Source: Burkholderia ubonensis
GTDB taxonomy: Bacteria; Pseudomonadota; Gammaproteobacteria; Burkholderiales; Burkholderiaceae
DNA length: 64,000 nucleotides
NCBI RefSeq assembly: GCF_001718695.1
Contig: NZ_CP013421.1
Span: 496,001 to 560,000 of the forward strand
Reading direction: 5' to 3'
Positions 1-7,855 of the stretch are shown here, one piece after another (the stretch's first letter is position 1; each line of letters begins with the position of its first letter). The notes under the pieces were generated by a model, which was not told the origin of the DNA, made no database searches, and worked only from the letters and a program-made list of their open reading frames with translations. Made by a program: the position numbers and the translations under genes.

Positions 1-1
1 T

Positions 2-1192
2 GCTTCATGGGATGCCGGCGGGGATGCCGGCGCGCCGCCGTCCACCGCCGCCGCCCGGCCCGCGCCGCGCTTCAGCCTCGCGCGCGCCGGCAGCTATACG
101 TGGCGCGAAGTGCTGGAGCTGCGCCGCGACCCGGTGCGCGCGACGCTCGCGCTGCTCGGCTCGCTGGTGCTGATGTGCGTGATCAGCATCGGCATCAGCC
201 TCGACGTCGACAACCTCACGTTCGCGGTGCTGGATCGCGACCAGACGATGCTGAGCCAGGGCTACACGCAGAACATCGCCGGTTCGCGCTACTTCGTGCA
301 GCGCGACGCGCTGACGGGCTACGACGACCTCGACCGGCGCATGCGCAGCGGGCAGCTGTCGCTCGCGATCGAGATTCCGCCGGATTTCGCGCGGGACGTC
401 GCGCGCGGCCGGCGCGTGCAGATCGGCATGTGGATCGACGGCGCGATGCCGCTGCGCGCGGAGACGATCCGCGGCTACGTGGCGGGCATGCACGAGAACT
501 GGCTGCGCGACGAGGCGAAACGCCGGCTCGGCGTGTCGCTCGCGCCGGCGGTCGAGATCGCGGTGCGCTATCGCTACAACCCCGACGTGAAGAGCCTGCC
601 CGCGATGATCCCGGCCATCATGCCGATGCTGCTGCTGATGCTGCCGGCGATGCTGACCGCGCTCGCCGTCGTGCGCGAGCGCGAGCTCGGCTCGATCGTC
701 AACCTGTACGTGACGCCCGTCACGCGCACCGAATTCCTGATCGGCAAGCAGGCGCCGTACATCGTGCTCGCGATGCTGAACTTCCTGCTGATGGTGGTGC
801 TCGCCGATCTCGCGTTCGGCGTGCGGATCAAGGGCAGCTTCGCGACGCTGCTGCTCGCCGTGCTGATCTTCAACGTGGTGGCGACCGGCGTCGGGCTGCT
901 CGCGTCCACGTTCACGCGCAGCCAGATCGCGGCGATCTTCATGACGATCATCGGCACGCTGATCCCGGTCGTGCAGTTCTCCGGGCTGCTCACGCCGCTG
1001 TCGTCGCTCGAAGGCGCCGGCAAGTGGATCGGCACGCTCTATCCGGCCACCTACATGCTCGCGATCAGCCGCGGCGTGTACAACAAGGCGCTCGGCCTCG
1101 CCGACCTGTGGCCGCAGTTCTGGCCGATGCTCGCGTCGGTGCCGGTCCTGCTGGCCGCCACCGTCGCGCTGCTCCGCAAGCAGGAAACCTGA
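2..1192 (+). CDS. rbbA: RbbA-like ABC transporter, C-terminal permease part (5' truncated by window edge)
   Basis: The frame is open from the left edge, so only the last ~396 residues are visible. They form an ABC-2 permease module: a first membrane helix soon after a Ala/Pro-rich linker, a large periplasmic domain (motifs AVLDRDQT, GSRYF, DELDRRM-like, AIEIPPDFARD, WIDGAMP, YRYNPD) and five or so C-terminal helices, with the coupling-type sequence VVRERELGSIVNLYVTP. This order and wording match the C-terminal third of E. coli RbbA (YhiH), where two ATPase domains precede the permease; those would lie outside the window. It is followed 2 bp later by a YhhJ-like permease, as in the E. coli yhiI-rbbA-yhhJ order. 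The substrate is unknown. A long open frame joining this region to the next gene is a different reading frame and not a fusion. Confidence 0.85.
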   Translation, partial: ASWDAGGDAGAPPSTAAARPAPRFSLARAGSYTWREVLELRRDPVRATLALLGSLVLMCVISIGISLDVDNLTFAVLDRDQTMLSQGYTQNIAGSRYFVQRDALTGYDDLDRRMRSGQLSLAIEIPPDFARDVARGRRVQIGMWIDGAMPLRAETIRGYVAGMHENWLRDEAKRRLGVSLAPAVEIAVRYRYNPDVKSLPAMIPAIMPMLLLMLPAMLTALAVVRERELGSIVNLYVTPVTRTEFLIGKQAPYIVLAMLNFLLMVVLADLAFGVRIKGSFATLLLAVLIFNVVATGVGLLASTFTRSQIAAIFMTIIGTLIPVVQFSGLLTPLSSLEGAGKWIGTLYPATYMLAISRGVYNKALGLADLWPQFWPMLASVPVLLAATVALLRKQET

Positions 1193-1194
1193 CC

Positions 1195-2319
1195 ATGCAG
1201 CGTCTGCTCACGATCTACCGGCTCGGCGTCAAGGAACTGTGGAGCCTCGCGCGCGACCCGATCATGCTCGTGCTGATCGTCTACACGTTCAGCGCGTCGA
1301 TCTACGCGGCCGCCACCGCGCGGCCCGACACCCTGCACAAGGCGCCCATCGCGATCGTCGACGAGGACGCGTCGCCGCTGTCGGCGCGCATCGCGTCCGC
1401 GTTCTTTCCGCCGCAGTTCACGCTGCCCGCGATGGTCGGCGCCGCGTCGGTCGATCGCGGCCTCGACGACGGCGACTACACGTTCGCGCTCGACATCCCG
1501 CCGAACTTCCAGCGCGACGTGCTGGCCGGACGCCCGGCGACGATCCGCCTCGACGTCGACGCGACGCGGATGAGCCAGGCGTTCACCGGCAGCGGCTACG
1601 TGCAGCAGATCGTGTCGGGCGAGATCGACGCGTTCGTGCGCCGCTATCGCGGCGGCCCCGACCTGCCGGTCGATCTCGCGGTGCACATGCGCTTCAACCC
1701 GAATCTCGACGAGGTGTGGTTCGGCGCGCTGATGGAAGTCATCAACAACGTCACGATGCTGTCGATGATCCTCACGGGCGCGGCGCTGATCCGCGAGCGC
1801 GAGCACGGGACGATCGAGCACCTGCTCGTGATGCCCGTCACCCCCGCCGAGATCATGCTCGCGAAAGTCTGGTCGATGGGGCTCGTCGTGACGGTGGCGG
1901 CGCTGGCCTCGCTCGTGTTCGTCGTGCGCGGCGCGCTGCAGGTGCCGATCGCGGGCTCGCTCGGGCTGTTCGTCGCCGGCATGGCGCTGCACCTGTTCGC
2001 GACGACGTCGATGGGGATCTTCCTCGCGACGCTCGTGCGCAGCATGCCGCAGTTCGGGATGCTGCTCGTGCTGGTGCTGCTGCCGCTGCAGTTGCTGTCC
2101 GGCGGGCTCACGCCGCGCGAGAGCATGCCGCAGGCGGTGCAGGACGTGATGTTCGCCGCGCCGACGACCCATTTCGTCGAGCTTGCGCAGCGCATCCTCT
2201 ATCGCGGCGCGGGCCTCGACGCGGTGTGGATGCAGTTTGCCGCGCTGTTCGCGATCGGCTGCGCACTGTTCCTGCTGTCGCTGACGCGCTTTCGCAAGAC
2301 GATCGGCCAGATGGCCTGA
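1195..2319 (+). CDS. YhhJ-like ABC-2 type permease
   Basis: A 374-residue inner membrane permease of the ABC-2 family. It starts 2 bp after the RbbA-like stop, so the two are almost certainly co-translated. One N-terminal helix (about residues 20-40) precedes a large periplasmic domain with IAIVDED and DIPPNFQRD motifs, then a block of five helices with the coupling sequence IREREHGTIEHLLVMPVTP. It is a paralogue of the permease half of the preceding gene: the same DRD/DED, IPPxFxRD and REREhG landmarks occur in the same order. It presumably pairs with RbbA and an upstream HlyD-type adaptor outside the window. Substrate not deducible. Confidence 0.88.
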   Translation: MQRLLTIYRLGVKELWSLARDPIMLVLIVYTFSASIYAAATARPDTLHKAPIAIVDEDASPLSARIASAFFPPQFTLPAMVGAASVDRGLDDGDYTFALDIPPNFQRDVLAGRPATIRLDVDATRMSQAFTGSGYVQQIVSGEIDAFVRRYRGGPDLPVDLAVHMRFNPNLDEVWFGALMEVINNVTMLSMILTGAALIREREHGTIEHLLVMPVTPAEIMLAKVWSMGLVVTVAALASLVFVVRGALQVPIAGSLGLFVAGMALHLFATTSMGIFLATLVRSMPQFGMLLVLVLLPLQLLSGGLTPRESMPQAVQDVMFAAPTTHFVELAQRILYRGAGLDAVWMQFAALFAIGCALFLLSLTRFRKTIGQMA

Positions 2320-2349
2320 GGGGTCCGGCGCGCGGCGCCCCCGGGTCCG

Positions 2350-2363
2350 TTGACACAGATCAA
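2350..2363. promoter_or_regulatory. FNR/Anr-like box TTGAC-ACAG-ATCAA
   Basis: TTGACACAGATCAA fits the FNR/Anr consensus TTGAT-N4-ATCAA with one change (T5 to C). It is centred about 113 bp before the small membrane protein at 2470 and downstream of the YhhJ-like gene, in the only sizeable gap of the exporter region. This suggests that the second transporter set is expressed under low oxygen; the assignment rests on the motif alone. Confidence 0.55.
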
Positions 2364-2469
2364 CTGCGACGCGACGCCGCACGCGATCATGACGCCATGT
2401 GCCGCAACCAGCGGCGCCATCGCCTGCGGCCCCGCCGTGCCATCGGCCGCCGCTCAACCGGAGAACGTC

Positions 2470-2649
2470 ATGATTCGACTGCAATATCGAAGCACGCTGG
2501 CGACGTCCTGCGTGTTCATCGCGCTCGCATCGCTGCTCGGCGTCGTCCACGCGATGCTGATCGACGAGCAGGTCGCGCCGTATGCGATCGTCGCGCTGGT
2601 GTCGGGCATCGTCGGCTTCGTCGCCCAGCTGAACCCGGCGTCGAGCTAG
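2470..2649 (+). CDS. Small membrane protein, unknown function
   Basis: A 59-residue protein with two predicted membrane helices (about residues 8-28 and 36-54) and almost no soluble part. The ATG at 2470 has a GGAG at 2460-2463, seven bases upstream; the frame is open further 5' but no better start is visible. It lies between an FNR/Anr-like box and the four-gene export operon, so it may be the first gene of that transcription unit. No family recognised; it could be a transporter accessory peptide. Existence is supported by the RBS and hydrophobic composition, function is not. Confidence 0.55.
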   Translation: MIRLQYRSTLATSCVFIALASLLGVVHAMLIDEQVAPYAIVALVSGIVGFVAQLNPASS

Positions 2650-2685
2650 CGCTAGCCGGACGGCTGCGCGCTTCGCACCGGCACC

Positions 2686-3822
2686 ATGAACGGCATCCTG
2701 CGCCTCGCCTTCAAGCTGCTCGTCAACGACGGCGCGAAGTTCACCGCGCTGATCGTCGGCATCACGTTCTCGGTGCTGCTGATGATCGAGATGACGTCGC
2801 TGTTCGCCGGCATTCTCAACAAGTCGTCGGCGTCGGTGATCAACATCGGCGCGAAGGTCTGGGTGATGGACCCGGCCGTCAAGACGATCGCGAACAGCAT
2901 CGGCATGCCCGGCTACGTGCTCGACGCCGTGCGCAGCATCGACGGCGTCAAGTACGCGGTTCCGCTCTACTCCGGCGGCGCGCTGGTGAAGCTGCGCTCG
3001 GGCGCGTATCAGGCGGTCACGGTGGTCGGCCTCGACGACGCGAGCCTGCTCGGCCGGCCCACGATGCTCCAGGGCCGCATCGAAGACATCTACGCGGAAA
3101 ACGGCTTCATCGCGATTCAGGACCCGGAGTTCGCGAAGCTGGAGAACCCGACCATCGGCACCGATTTCGAGCTGAACGATCATCGCGGCGTGATCGTCGG
3201 CATCGCGAAGGTCGCCGCGAGCGGCCTGTTCGGCACGCCGACGCTCTACACCACCTACGCACGCGCGATCCGCTACATCCCGTCGCCGCGCTTCACGACC
3301 TCGTACATCCTCGTCGAGCCGAAGTCCGATGCGGACATCGCGCACATCCAGGCCGTCGTGAAGTCGCTCGGCTACCGCGCGTACACGCGCGACGAGTTCA
3401 TCGCGCAGATCTCGCGCTTCTACAAGTACGAAACCGGGCTCGGCACCAACATCATGCTGATGACGATCATCAGCTTCATCATCGGCCTGTCGATTTCCGG
3501 GCAGACCTTCTACGCGTTCATCGTCGAGAACCTCGACAAGTTCGGCGCGCTGAAGGCGATCGGCGCGAAGAGCCGCGAGCTGGTCGCGATGATCCTGTTC
3601 CAGGCGACCTTCACCGCGCTGACCGGCTACGGCATCGGCGTCGGGCTGTGCGTGCTGATGATCTCGCTCGCCAAGCTGCGCATCCCCGACTACGCGGCGC
3701 TCATCACGTACGGCAACCTGTCGCTCGCGTTCGGGATGGTCGTCGTGATCGCGGCGATCTCGAGCTATCTCGGCGTGCGGCGCGTGCTGCGCATCGAGCC
3801 CTTCGACATCTTCCGGGGCTGA
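2686..3822 (+). CDS. FtsX/DevC-type ABC transporter permease
   Basis: A 378-residue permease of the MacB/FtsX type: helix 1 at about residues 17-37, a long periplasmic domain (about 45-265), then three C-terminal helices from about 268. The sequence KFGALKAIGAKSRELVAMILFQ after helix 2 is the usual cytoplasmic coupling segment of this class. It is followed by its ATPase (2 bp gap), a membrane fusion protein and an outer membrane factor, the DevBCA-TolC arrangement. Such systems move lipids, siderophores, peptides or drugs from the periplasm outward; the substrate here is unknown. Confidence 0.88.
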   Translation: MNGILRLAFKLLVNDGAKFTALIVGITFSVLLMIEMTSLFAGILNKSSASVINIGAKVWVMDPAVKTIANSIGMPGYVLDAVRSIDGVKYAVPLYSGGALVKLRSGAYQAVTVVGLDDASLLGRPTMLQGRIEDIYAENGFIAIQDPEFAKLENPTIGTDFELNDHRGVIVGIAKVAASGLFGTPTLYTTYARAIRYIPSPRFTTSYILVEPKSDADIAHIQAVVKSLGYRAYTRDEFIAQISRFYKYETGLGTNIMLMTIISFIIGLSISGQTFYAFIVENLDKFGALKAIGAKSRELVAMILFQATFTALTGYGIGVGLCVLMISLAKLRIPDYAALITYGNLSLAFGMVVVIAAISSYLGVRRVLRIEPFDIFRG

Positions 3823-3824
3823 CG

Positions 3825-4523
3825 ATGGCCGGCATCGCGATCGACGCGCGCGGCGTCGACAAATGGTTCGGCGAAGGCGAAGCACGCACGCAAGCGCTGC
3901 GCGACGTGTCGATGCAGGCGCACTTCGGTGAGATGCTGCTGATCGTCGGACCATCCGGCAGCGGCAAGACCACGCTGCTCAGCGTAATCTCCGGCATCCT
4001 GCGGCCGGACGGCGGCTCGGTGTCGATCGACGGCGTCGACCTGTGGGCGCAGCCGAACGACGCGATCGCCGAGTTCCGGCTCAACCGGATCGGCTTCGTG
4101 TTCCAGGACTACCACCTGTTCCCGCGGCTCACGACCGCCGAGAACGTCGCAATTCCGCTGATCCTGAAGCGCCAGCCGTGGGACGACGCGATCCAGGCCG
4201 CGCACACCTACCTGGGCGTCGTCGGCCTCGCCAATCGCGCGCAGCTGCCGCCCGTCAAGCTGTCCGGCGGCGAGCAGCAGCGCGTGGCGATCGCGCGCGC
4301 GATCGTCAGCCAGCCCGACCTGCTGATCCTCGACGAGCCGACCGCGTCGCTCGACGGCGACACCGGCCGCATGATCATGGAGTTCGTCAAGCACGAGGTG
4401 CTGAACGACACGCGCTGCATCGTGATCGTCACGCACGACGCGCGGATCTTCGAATACGCGGATCGCATCCTGCGCATGGAAGACGGCAAGCTGACCGGCA
4501 TCGAGCGCGGAGGCGTGCGATGA
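3825..4523 (+). CDS. ABC transporter ATP-binding protein (DevA/MacB-N type)
   Basis: A 232-residue ATPase with all nucleotide-binding motifs: Walker A GPSGSGKT (42-49), Q-loop FVFQDY (91-96), signature LSGGEQQ (146-152), Walker B LLILDEP (166-172) and the H-loop IVTHD near 203. The family energises FtsX-type permeases such as MacB, LolCE and DevC. The start is the ATG 2 bp after the permease stop; the 3' end overlaps the adaptor gene by 4 bp (ATGA), indicating translational coupling. Confidence 0.93.
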   Translation: MAGIAIDARGVDKWFGEGEARTQALRDVSMQAHFGEMLLIVGPSGSGKTTLLSVISGILRPDGGSVSIDGVDLWAQPNDAIAEFRLNRIGFVFQDYHLFPRLTTAENVAIPLILKRQPWDDAIQAAHTYLGVVGLANRAQLPPVKLSGGEQQRVAIARAIVSQPDLLILDEPTASLDGDTGRMIMEFVKHEVLNDTRCIVIVTHDARIFEYADRILRMEDGKLTGIERGGVR

Positions 4524-5605
4524 AGCGCCGGCTCGTGTTCGTCGCGGCCGTGCTCGGCTTCCTGGCGAGCGTCGTCGCCGCGTGGCTCTACGGCCGCCAG
4601 GAGCCGCCGCAGCCGCCGGTGTTCAAGCCGGCCGCCAATCCGTACGCGCGGGGCGTCTATGCGAACGGCATCGTCGAAAGCGAGCAGCCGGCCGGCGCGA
4701 ACGTGAACGTCTATCCGGACGTGTCGGGAGCGGTGACGCGCATCTACGTGCACGACGGCGATCCGGTGAAGGCCGGCGACGTGCTGCTGACGATCGACGA
4801 CGCCGTGCAGCGCGCGAGCGCCGCGCAGCTCGCAGCGCAGGCCGATGCGGCGGCTGCGCTGCTCGACGAGCTGAACGCGCAGCCGCGCCGCGAGGTGCTC
4901 GACGTGGCCGGTGCGCAGACCCGGGCCGCGCAGGCGAGCCTCAAGCTCGCGCAGGATCAGTACGACAAGCAGCGGCGCGCGTACGACATCGATCCGAAAG
5001 CAGTGAGCCGCGACGCGCTCGATACGGCCGCGAACGCGGTGCGCGTCGCGGCCGCCAACCTGGACGTCGTGACGCGCCAGTATCGTCTGACCAAGGCCGG
5101 CGCATGGAGCTACGACGTGCGCAACCAGCGTGCGCAGGTCGTCGCGCTGCGGCGCGCGGCCGATGCGGCCGCCGCGCTGCTGGCCCGCTACACGCTGCGC
5201 GCGCCGGCGGACGGCATCGTGCTGGCGATGAACGCGGCGCTCGGCTCGTACCTGAGCCCGCAGGGGATCTACGACACCTACACGCGGGCCAGCGCGCCGG
5301 TCGCGGTGCTCGGCGCGCCGGTCGACCGGCTGCAGGTGCGCTGCTACATCGACGAGATCCTGATCCCGCAACTGCCCGACCTGCATGCGCTGAAGGCGCA
5401 CATGTTCGTGCGCGGCACGTCGGTCGAGGCCGATCTGCAGTTCGTGCGCGTGCAGCCGTACGTGACGCCGAAGATCGAATTGTCTGACCAGCGCACCGAG
5501 CGCGTCGACGTGCGCGTGCTGCCGCTGATTTTCCGTATCGTGCCGAACCGCAACGTGCGGCTGTTCCCCGGGCAGATCGTCGATGTGTACGTCGCCGGCA
5601 AATGA
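4520..5605 (+). CDS. HlyD/DevB-type membrane fusion protein
   Basis: A 361-residue periplasmic adaptor with one N-terminal membrane anchor (residues 5-23), a split biotinyl-lipoyl domain (GIVESEQPAGANVNV ... VHDGDPVKAGDVLLTIDD, and the return strand YTLRAPADGIVL near 225), and an Ala-rich alpha-helical hairpin between them (about 95-215) that would reach the outer membrane factor. It bridges the FtsX-type permease and the lipoprotein encoded next. Start chosen at the ATGA overlap with the ATPase gene; the outer membrane gene frame begins 23 bp before this stop. Confidence 0.9.
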   Translation: MKRRLVFVAAVLGFLASVVAAWLYGRQEPPQPPVFKPAANPYARGVYANGIVESEQPAGANVNVYPDVSGAVTRIYVHDGDPVKAGDVLLTIDDAVQRASAAQLAAQADAAAALLDELNAQPRREVLDVAGAQTRAAQASLKLAQDQYDKQRRAYDIDPKAVSRDALDTAANAVRVAAANLDVVTRQYRLTKAGAWSYDVRNQRAQVVALRRAADAAAALLARYTLRAPADGIVLAMNAALGSYLSPQGIYDTYTRASAPVAVLGAPVDRLQVRCYIDEILIPQLPDLHALKAHMFVRGTSVEADLQFVRVQPYVTPKIELSDQRTERVDVRVLPLIFRIVPNRNVRLFPGQIVDVYVAGK

Positions 5606-7085
5606 CCGCGCGTGCGGCGGCCGTACGTCGCGGCGCCGAACCGCTGCGCGCTTGGCCGCCGGGCTGCTCGCCGCGCTGCTCGCGGGCGGCTGCACGGTCG
5701 GGCCGAACTTCGTGCCACCGCCCGCGCCGCGCGTCGAGCGCTTCATCGCGCCCGACGATCCGCACGCGGCGTCCGGCCCGTGGACCGGCGACGGCCGCAC
5801 GCAAGCGTTGTCGCCCGACGCGCCGCTCACGCGCGACTGGTGGACGCGCTTCGGCAGCCGCGCGATCGACGCGAGCGTCGACGCCGCGCTGACCGGCAGC
5901 CCGACGCTCGCGCTCGCCGAAGCGACGCTGCGGCGCAGCGAGCACGCGTTGCGCGCAGGCCAGGGCGTGTTCTTCCCGCAGATCGACGCGCAGGCCGGCG
6001 CGGCGCGCGAGCGCGCGACGCCGTCGCGCGGCCCGGCGCTGCCGGCGTCGATCTTCAACCTGTTTACGCTGTCGGCGACCGTCAGCTACACCCTCGACCT
6101 TTGGGGCGGCGAACGGCGCCAGGTGGAGGCGCTGGCCGCCGGCGTCGACGCGCAGCGCCACGCGCTGGCCGGCGCGTATCTGATGCTGAGCGCCAACGTC
6201 GTCAACACGATGATCGCGCGCGCCGCGTATCGCGACGAAGCCGCCGCCACGCGCGAGACGATCGGTCTCGTCGACGAGCAGATTCGCCTGACGCGCGCGC
6301 AGGTGACGGCCGGCGCGGCGGCCTACGTCGCGGTGCTGACGCTCGAGTCGCAGCGGGCGACGCTGCAGGCAACCTTGCCGGCGCTCGACCAGAAGCGCGC
6401 GCAAGCCGACGATCTGCTGGCGCTGCTGGCCGGCCGATATCCGGCCGACTGGCGGACGCCGGAGCTGTCGCTCGCCGCGATCGAACTGCCGGCGAGCCTG
6501 CCCGATACCGCGCCGTCGTCGCTGGTGCGCCGCCGTCCGGACATTCAGCAGGCGGAAGCCGAACTGCACGTGGCGAGCGCCCAGGTGGGCGTCGCCACCG
6601 CCGCGCTCTACCCGAACCTGACGCTGTCCGCGTCGGGCGGCTTCGACAGCGGCGTCGCGGCCAATCTGTTCTCGCCGGCCGGCCGTGCTTGGAGCGTCGG
6701 CGCCGGCGTCACCGCACCGCTGTTTCACGGCGGCACGCTGCTGAACCAGCGGCGCGCCGCCCAGGATGCCTACGACGAGGCCGACGCGTCCTACCGGCAG
6801 GTCGTGCTGGCCGCGTTCTCCCAGGTGGCCGACGCGCTGCGCGCGCTCGCGAACGACGCCGCGGCGCTCGATGCGCAGGCTCGCGCGATGGCCGCCGCCC
6901 GCGATGCGCTGCGGCTCGCGCAGGCCGGCTACGACGCGGGGATCACCGGCTACGTGCCGTTGCTGGTCGCCGACGTGCAATATCACCAGGCCCGCATCGC
7001 GTGGCTTCAGGCGCTCGCGCAACGCCTGCAGGATACGGTCGCGTTCTACGTCGCGCTCGGCGGCGGCTGGGGCGAAGCTGGTTGA
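5583..7085 (+). CDS. NodT/OprM-family outer membrane efflux lipoprotein
   Basis: A 500-residue TolC-like channel protein. The N-terminus carries an Arg-rich segment, a short hydrophobic stretch and Cys37 (context LLAGGC), followed by TVGPNFVPP, the typical mature start of NodT-family lipoproteins. The body contains the two OEP repeats with long helices; the late motifs LVRRRPDIQQAEAELH and ALYPNLTLSASGGF are diagnostic. The ATG at 5583 lies inside the adaptor gene; a TTG at 5652 would leave no n-region, so the earlier start is preferred. It completes a four-part exporter with the preceding genes. Confidence 0.9.
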   Translation: MCTSPANDRACGGRTSRRRTAARLAAGLLAALLAGGCTVGPNFVPPPAPRVERFIAPDDPHAASGPWTGDGRTQALSPDAPLTRDWWTRFGSRAIDASVDAALTGSPTLALAEATLRRSEHALRAGQGVFFPQIDAQAGAARERATPSRGPALPASIFNLFTLSATVSYTLDLWGGERRQVEALAAGVDAQRHALAGAYLMLSANVVNTMIARAAYRDEAAATRETIGLVDEQIRLTRAQVTAGAAAYVAVLTLESQRATLQATLPALDQKRAQADDLLALLAGRYPADWRTPELSLAAIELPASLPDTAPSSLVRRRPDIQQAEAELHVASAQVGVATAALYPNLTLSASGGFDSGVAANLFSPAGRAWSVGAGVTAPLFHGGTLLNQRRAAQDAYDEADASYRQVVLAAFSQVADALRALANDAAALDAQARAMAAARDALRLAQAGYDAGITGYVPLLVADVQYHQARIAWLQALAQRLQDTVAFYVALGGGWGEAG

Positions 7086-7129
7086 CGGACATGGCGCGGG
7101 CCGGCCGGCTGCTCGACGGTGCGATGCGC

Positions 7130-7570
7130 TCAGGCGATGATGTCGGGCCGTTCCCAGCGCGGCAGTTCGGCCCAGCCGAGCGGCGCGTACACGGTGCCGC
7201 CGGCCGCGTCGATCGTTTCGACGAATGCGGCGAGCGTCGCGCCGGCCGGTACCGTGAGCGTGGTCGCATCGACGAAATCCTCGCTGCGCAGCCACGGCGC
7301 CGCGCCGCGATTGATCTGCTCGACGCTGCACGCGCAGGCGTGGCGGCCGGCTTCGGGTGACAACAGCCCGGGCGCGTCGAACGCGACCTTCAGCACCTGC
7401 GTGCGCGAATCGCTGTAAGGCGGCTTCGCCGCGTTCTGATACGGCACGTCGGCCCAGTTCTCGCCGCATTGCTGATTGAGCGGCAGGCACGTAAACCACG
7501 CCCATGGCGAACGAACGAAGCACAACCGGTACAGGTGCGCGGCGCCGTCCAGATTGGCGATCAGCGTCAT
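7130..7570 (-). CDS. Hypothetical protein, 146 aa
   Basis: A 146-residue soluble protein, no membrane segment or signal peptide. It has three cysteines in the half around LNQQCGEN and HACACSVEQ, and many Trp and Pro. I recognise no domain. It is transcribed away from the beta-CASP hydrolase gene and the two share an intergenic region holding two FNR/Anr-like boxes, so it may be oxygen-regulated. Start at the ATG at 7570; a purine-rich GGGATCGATC lies upstream. Codon use fits the neighbours, which supports a real gene. Confidence 0.65.
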   Translation of the reverse strand: MTLIANLDGAAHLYRLCFVRSPWAWFTCLPLNQQCGENWADVPYQNAAKPPYSDSRTQVLKVAFDAPGLLSPEAGRHACACSVEQINRGAAPWLRSEDFVDATTLTVPAGATLAAFVETIDAAGGTVYAPLGWAELPRWERPDIIA

Positions 7571-7695
7571 GATGGATCGATCCCGAGAGACTCGCGATGC
7601 CGATGCGCAGCGCGCGCACGGCAGGCGCGGATCATCGAATCATGACACCGCGTCCGCGCGCCGGACCGCCATGCGCGGGCCGACGCGACTGACGA

Positions 7696-7709
7696 TTGAT
7701 CGTAGTCAA
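7696..7709. promoter_or_regulatory. FNR/Anr-like box TTGAT-CGTA-GTCAA
   Basis: TTGATCGTAGTCAA differs from the FNR/Anr consensus (TTGAT-N4-ATCAA) at one position. It lies in the divergent gap, 126 bp before the (-) gene start and about 147 bp before the (+) hydrolase start, so it could serve either side. Motif evidence only. Confidence 0.55.
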
Positions 7710-7776
7710 ACCGCGCGAGCAGCCTCATTGGGCGGCGCCGGCGGTACGGCCGGCGGGGCATGGAATCCTGCAATTG

Positions 7777-7790
7777 CTGACTTCGGTCAA
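7777..7790. promoter_or_regulatory. Second, weaker FNR/Anr-like box CTGAC-TTCG-GTCAA
   Basis: CTGACTTCGGTCAA is an imperfect FNR/Anr-type dyad about 66 bp upstream of the hydrolase ATG. That is close to where an activator box near -41 would sit if transcription starts some 25 bp before the ATG. It is 81 bp from the stronger box, so the pair may act together. Weaker match, so treated as a candidate. Confidence 0.35.
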
Positions 7791-7855
7791 GCGGCGCCCG
7801 CGCGTTCGCGCTGTAATCGCCTTACCGATCCGTCGATTCCCGGCGAGGCTATCTC

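Noticed and set aside
7..2319. 770-codon open frame spanning the RbbA-like and YhhJ-like genes, suggesting a fusion
   Set aside because: Only the part after 1195 is the YhhJ frame; the first half is out of frame with the RbbA-like permease and is Arg-rich filler.
1051..3954. 967-codon minus-strand open frame
   Set aside because: Composition is Arg/Asp/His-rich without motifs; it is antisense to well-supported permease genes and results from high GC.
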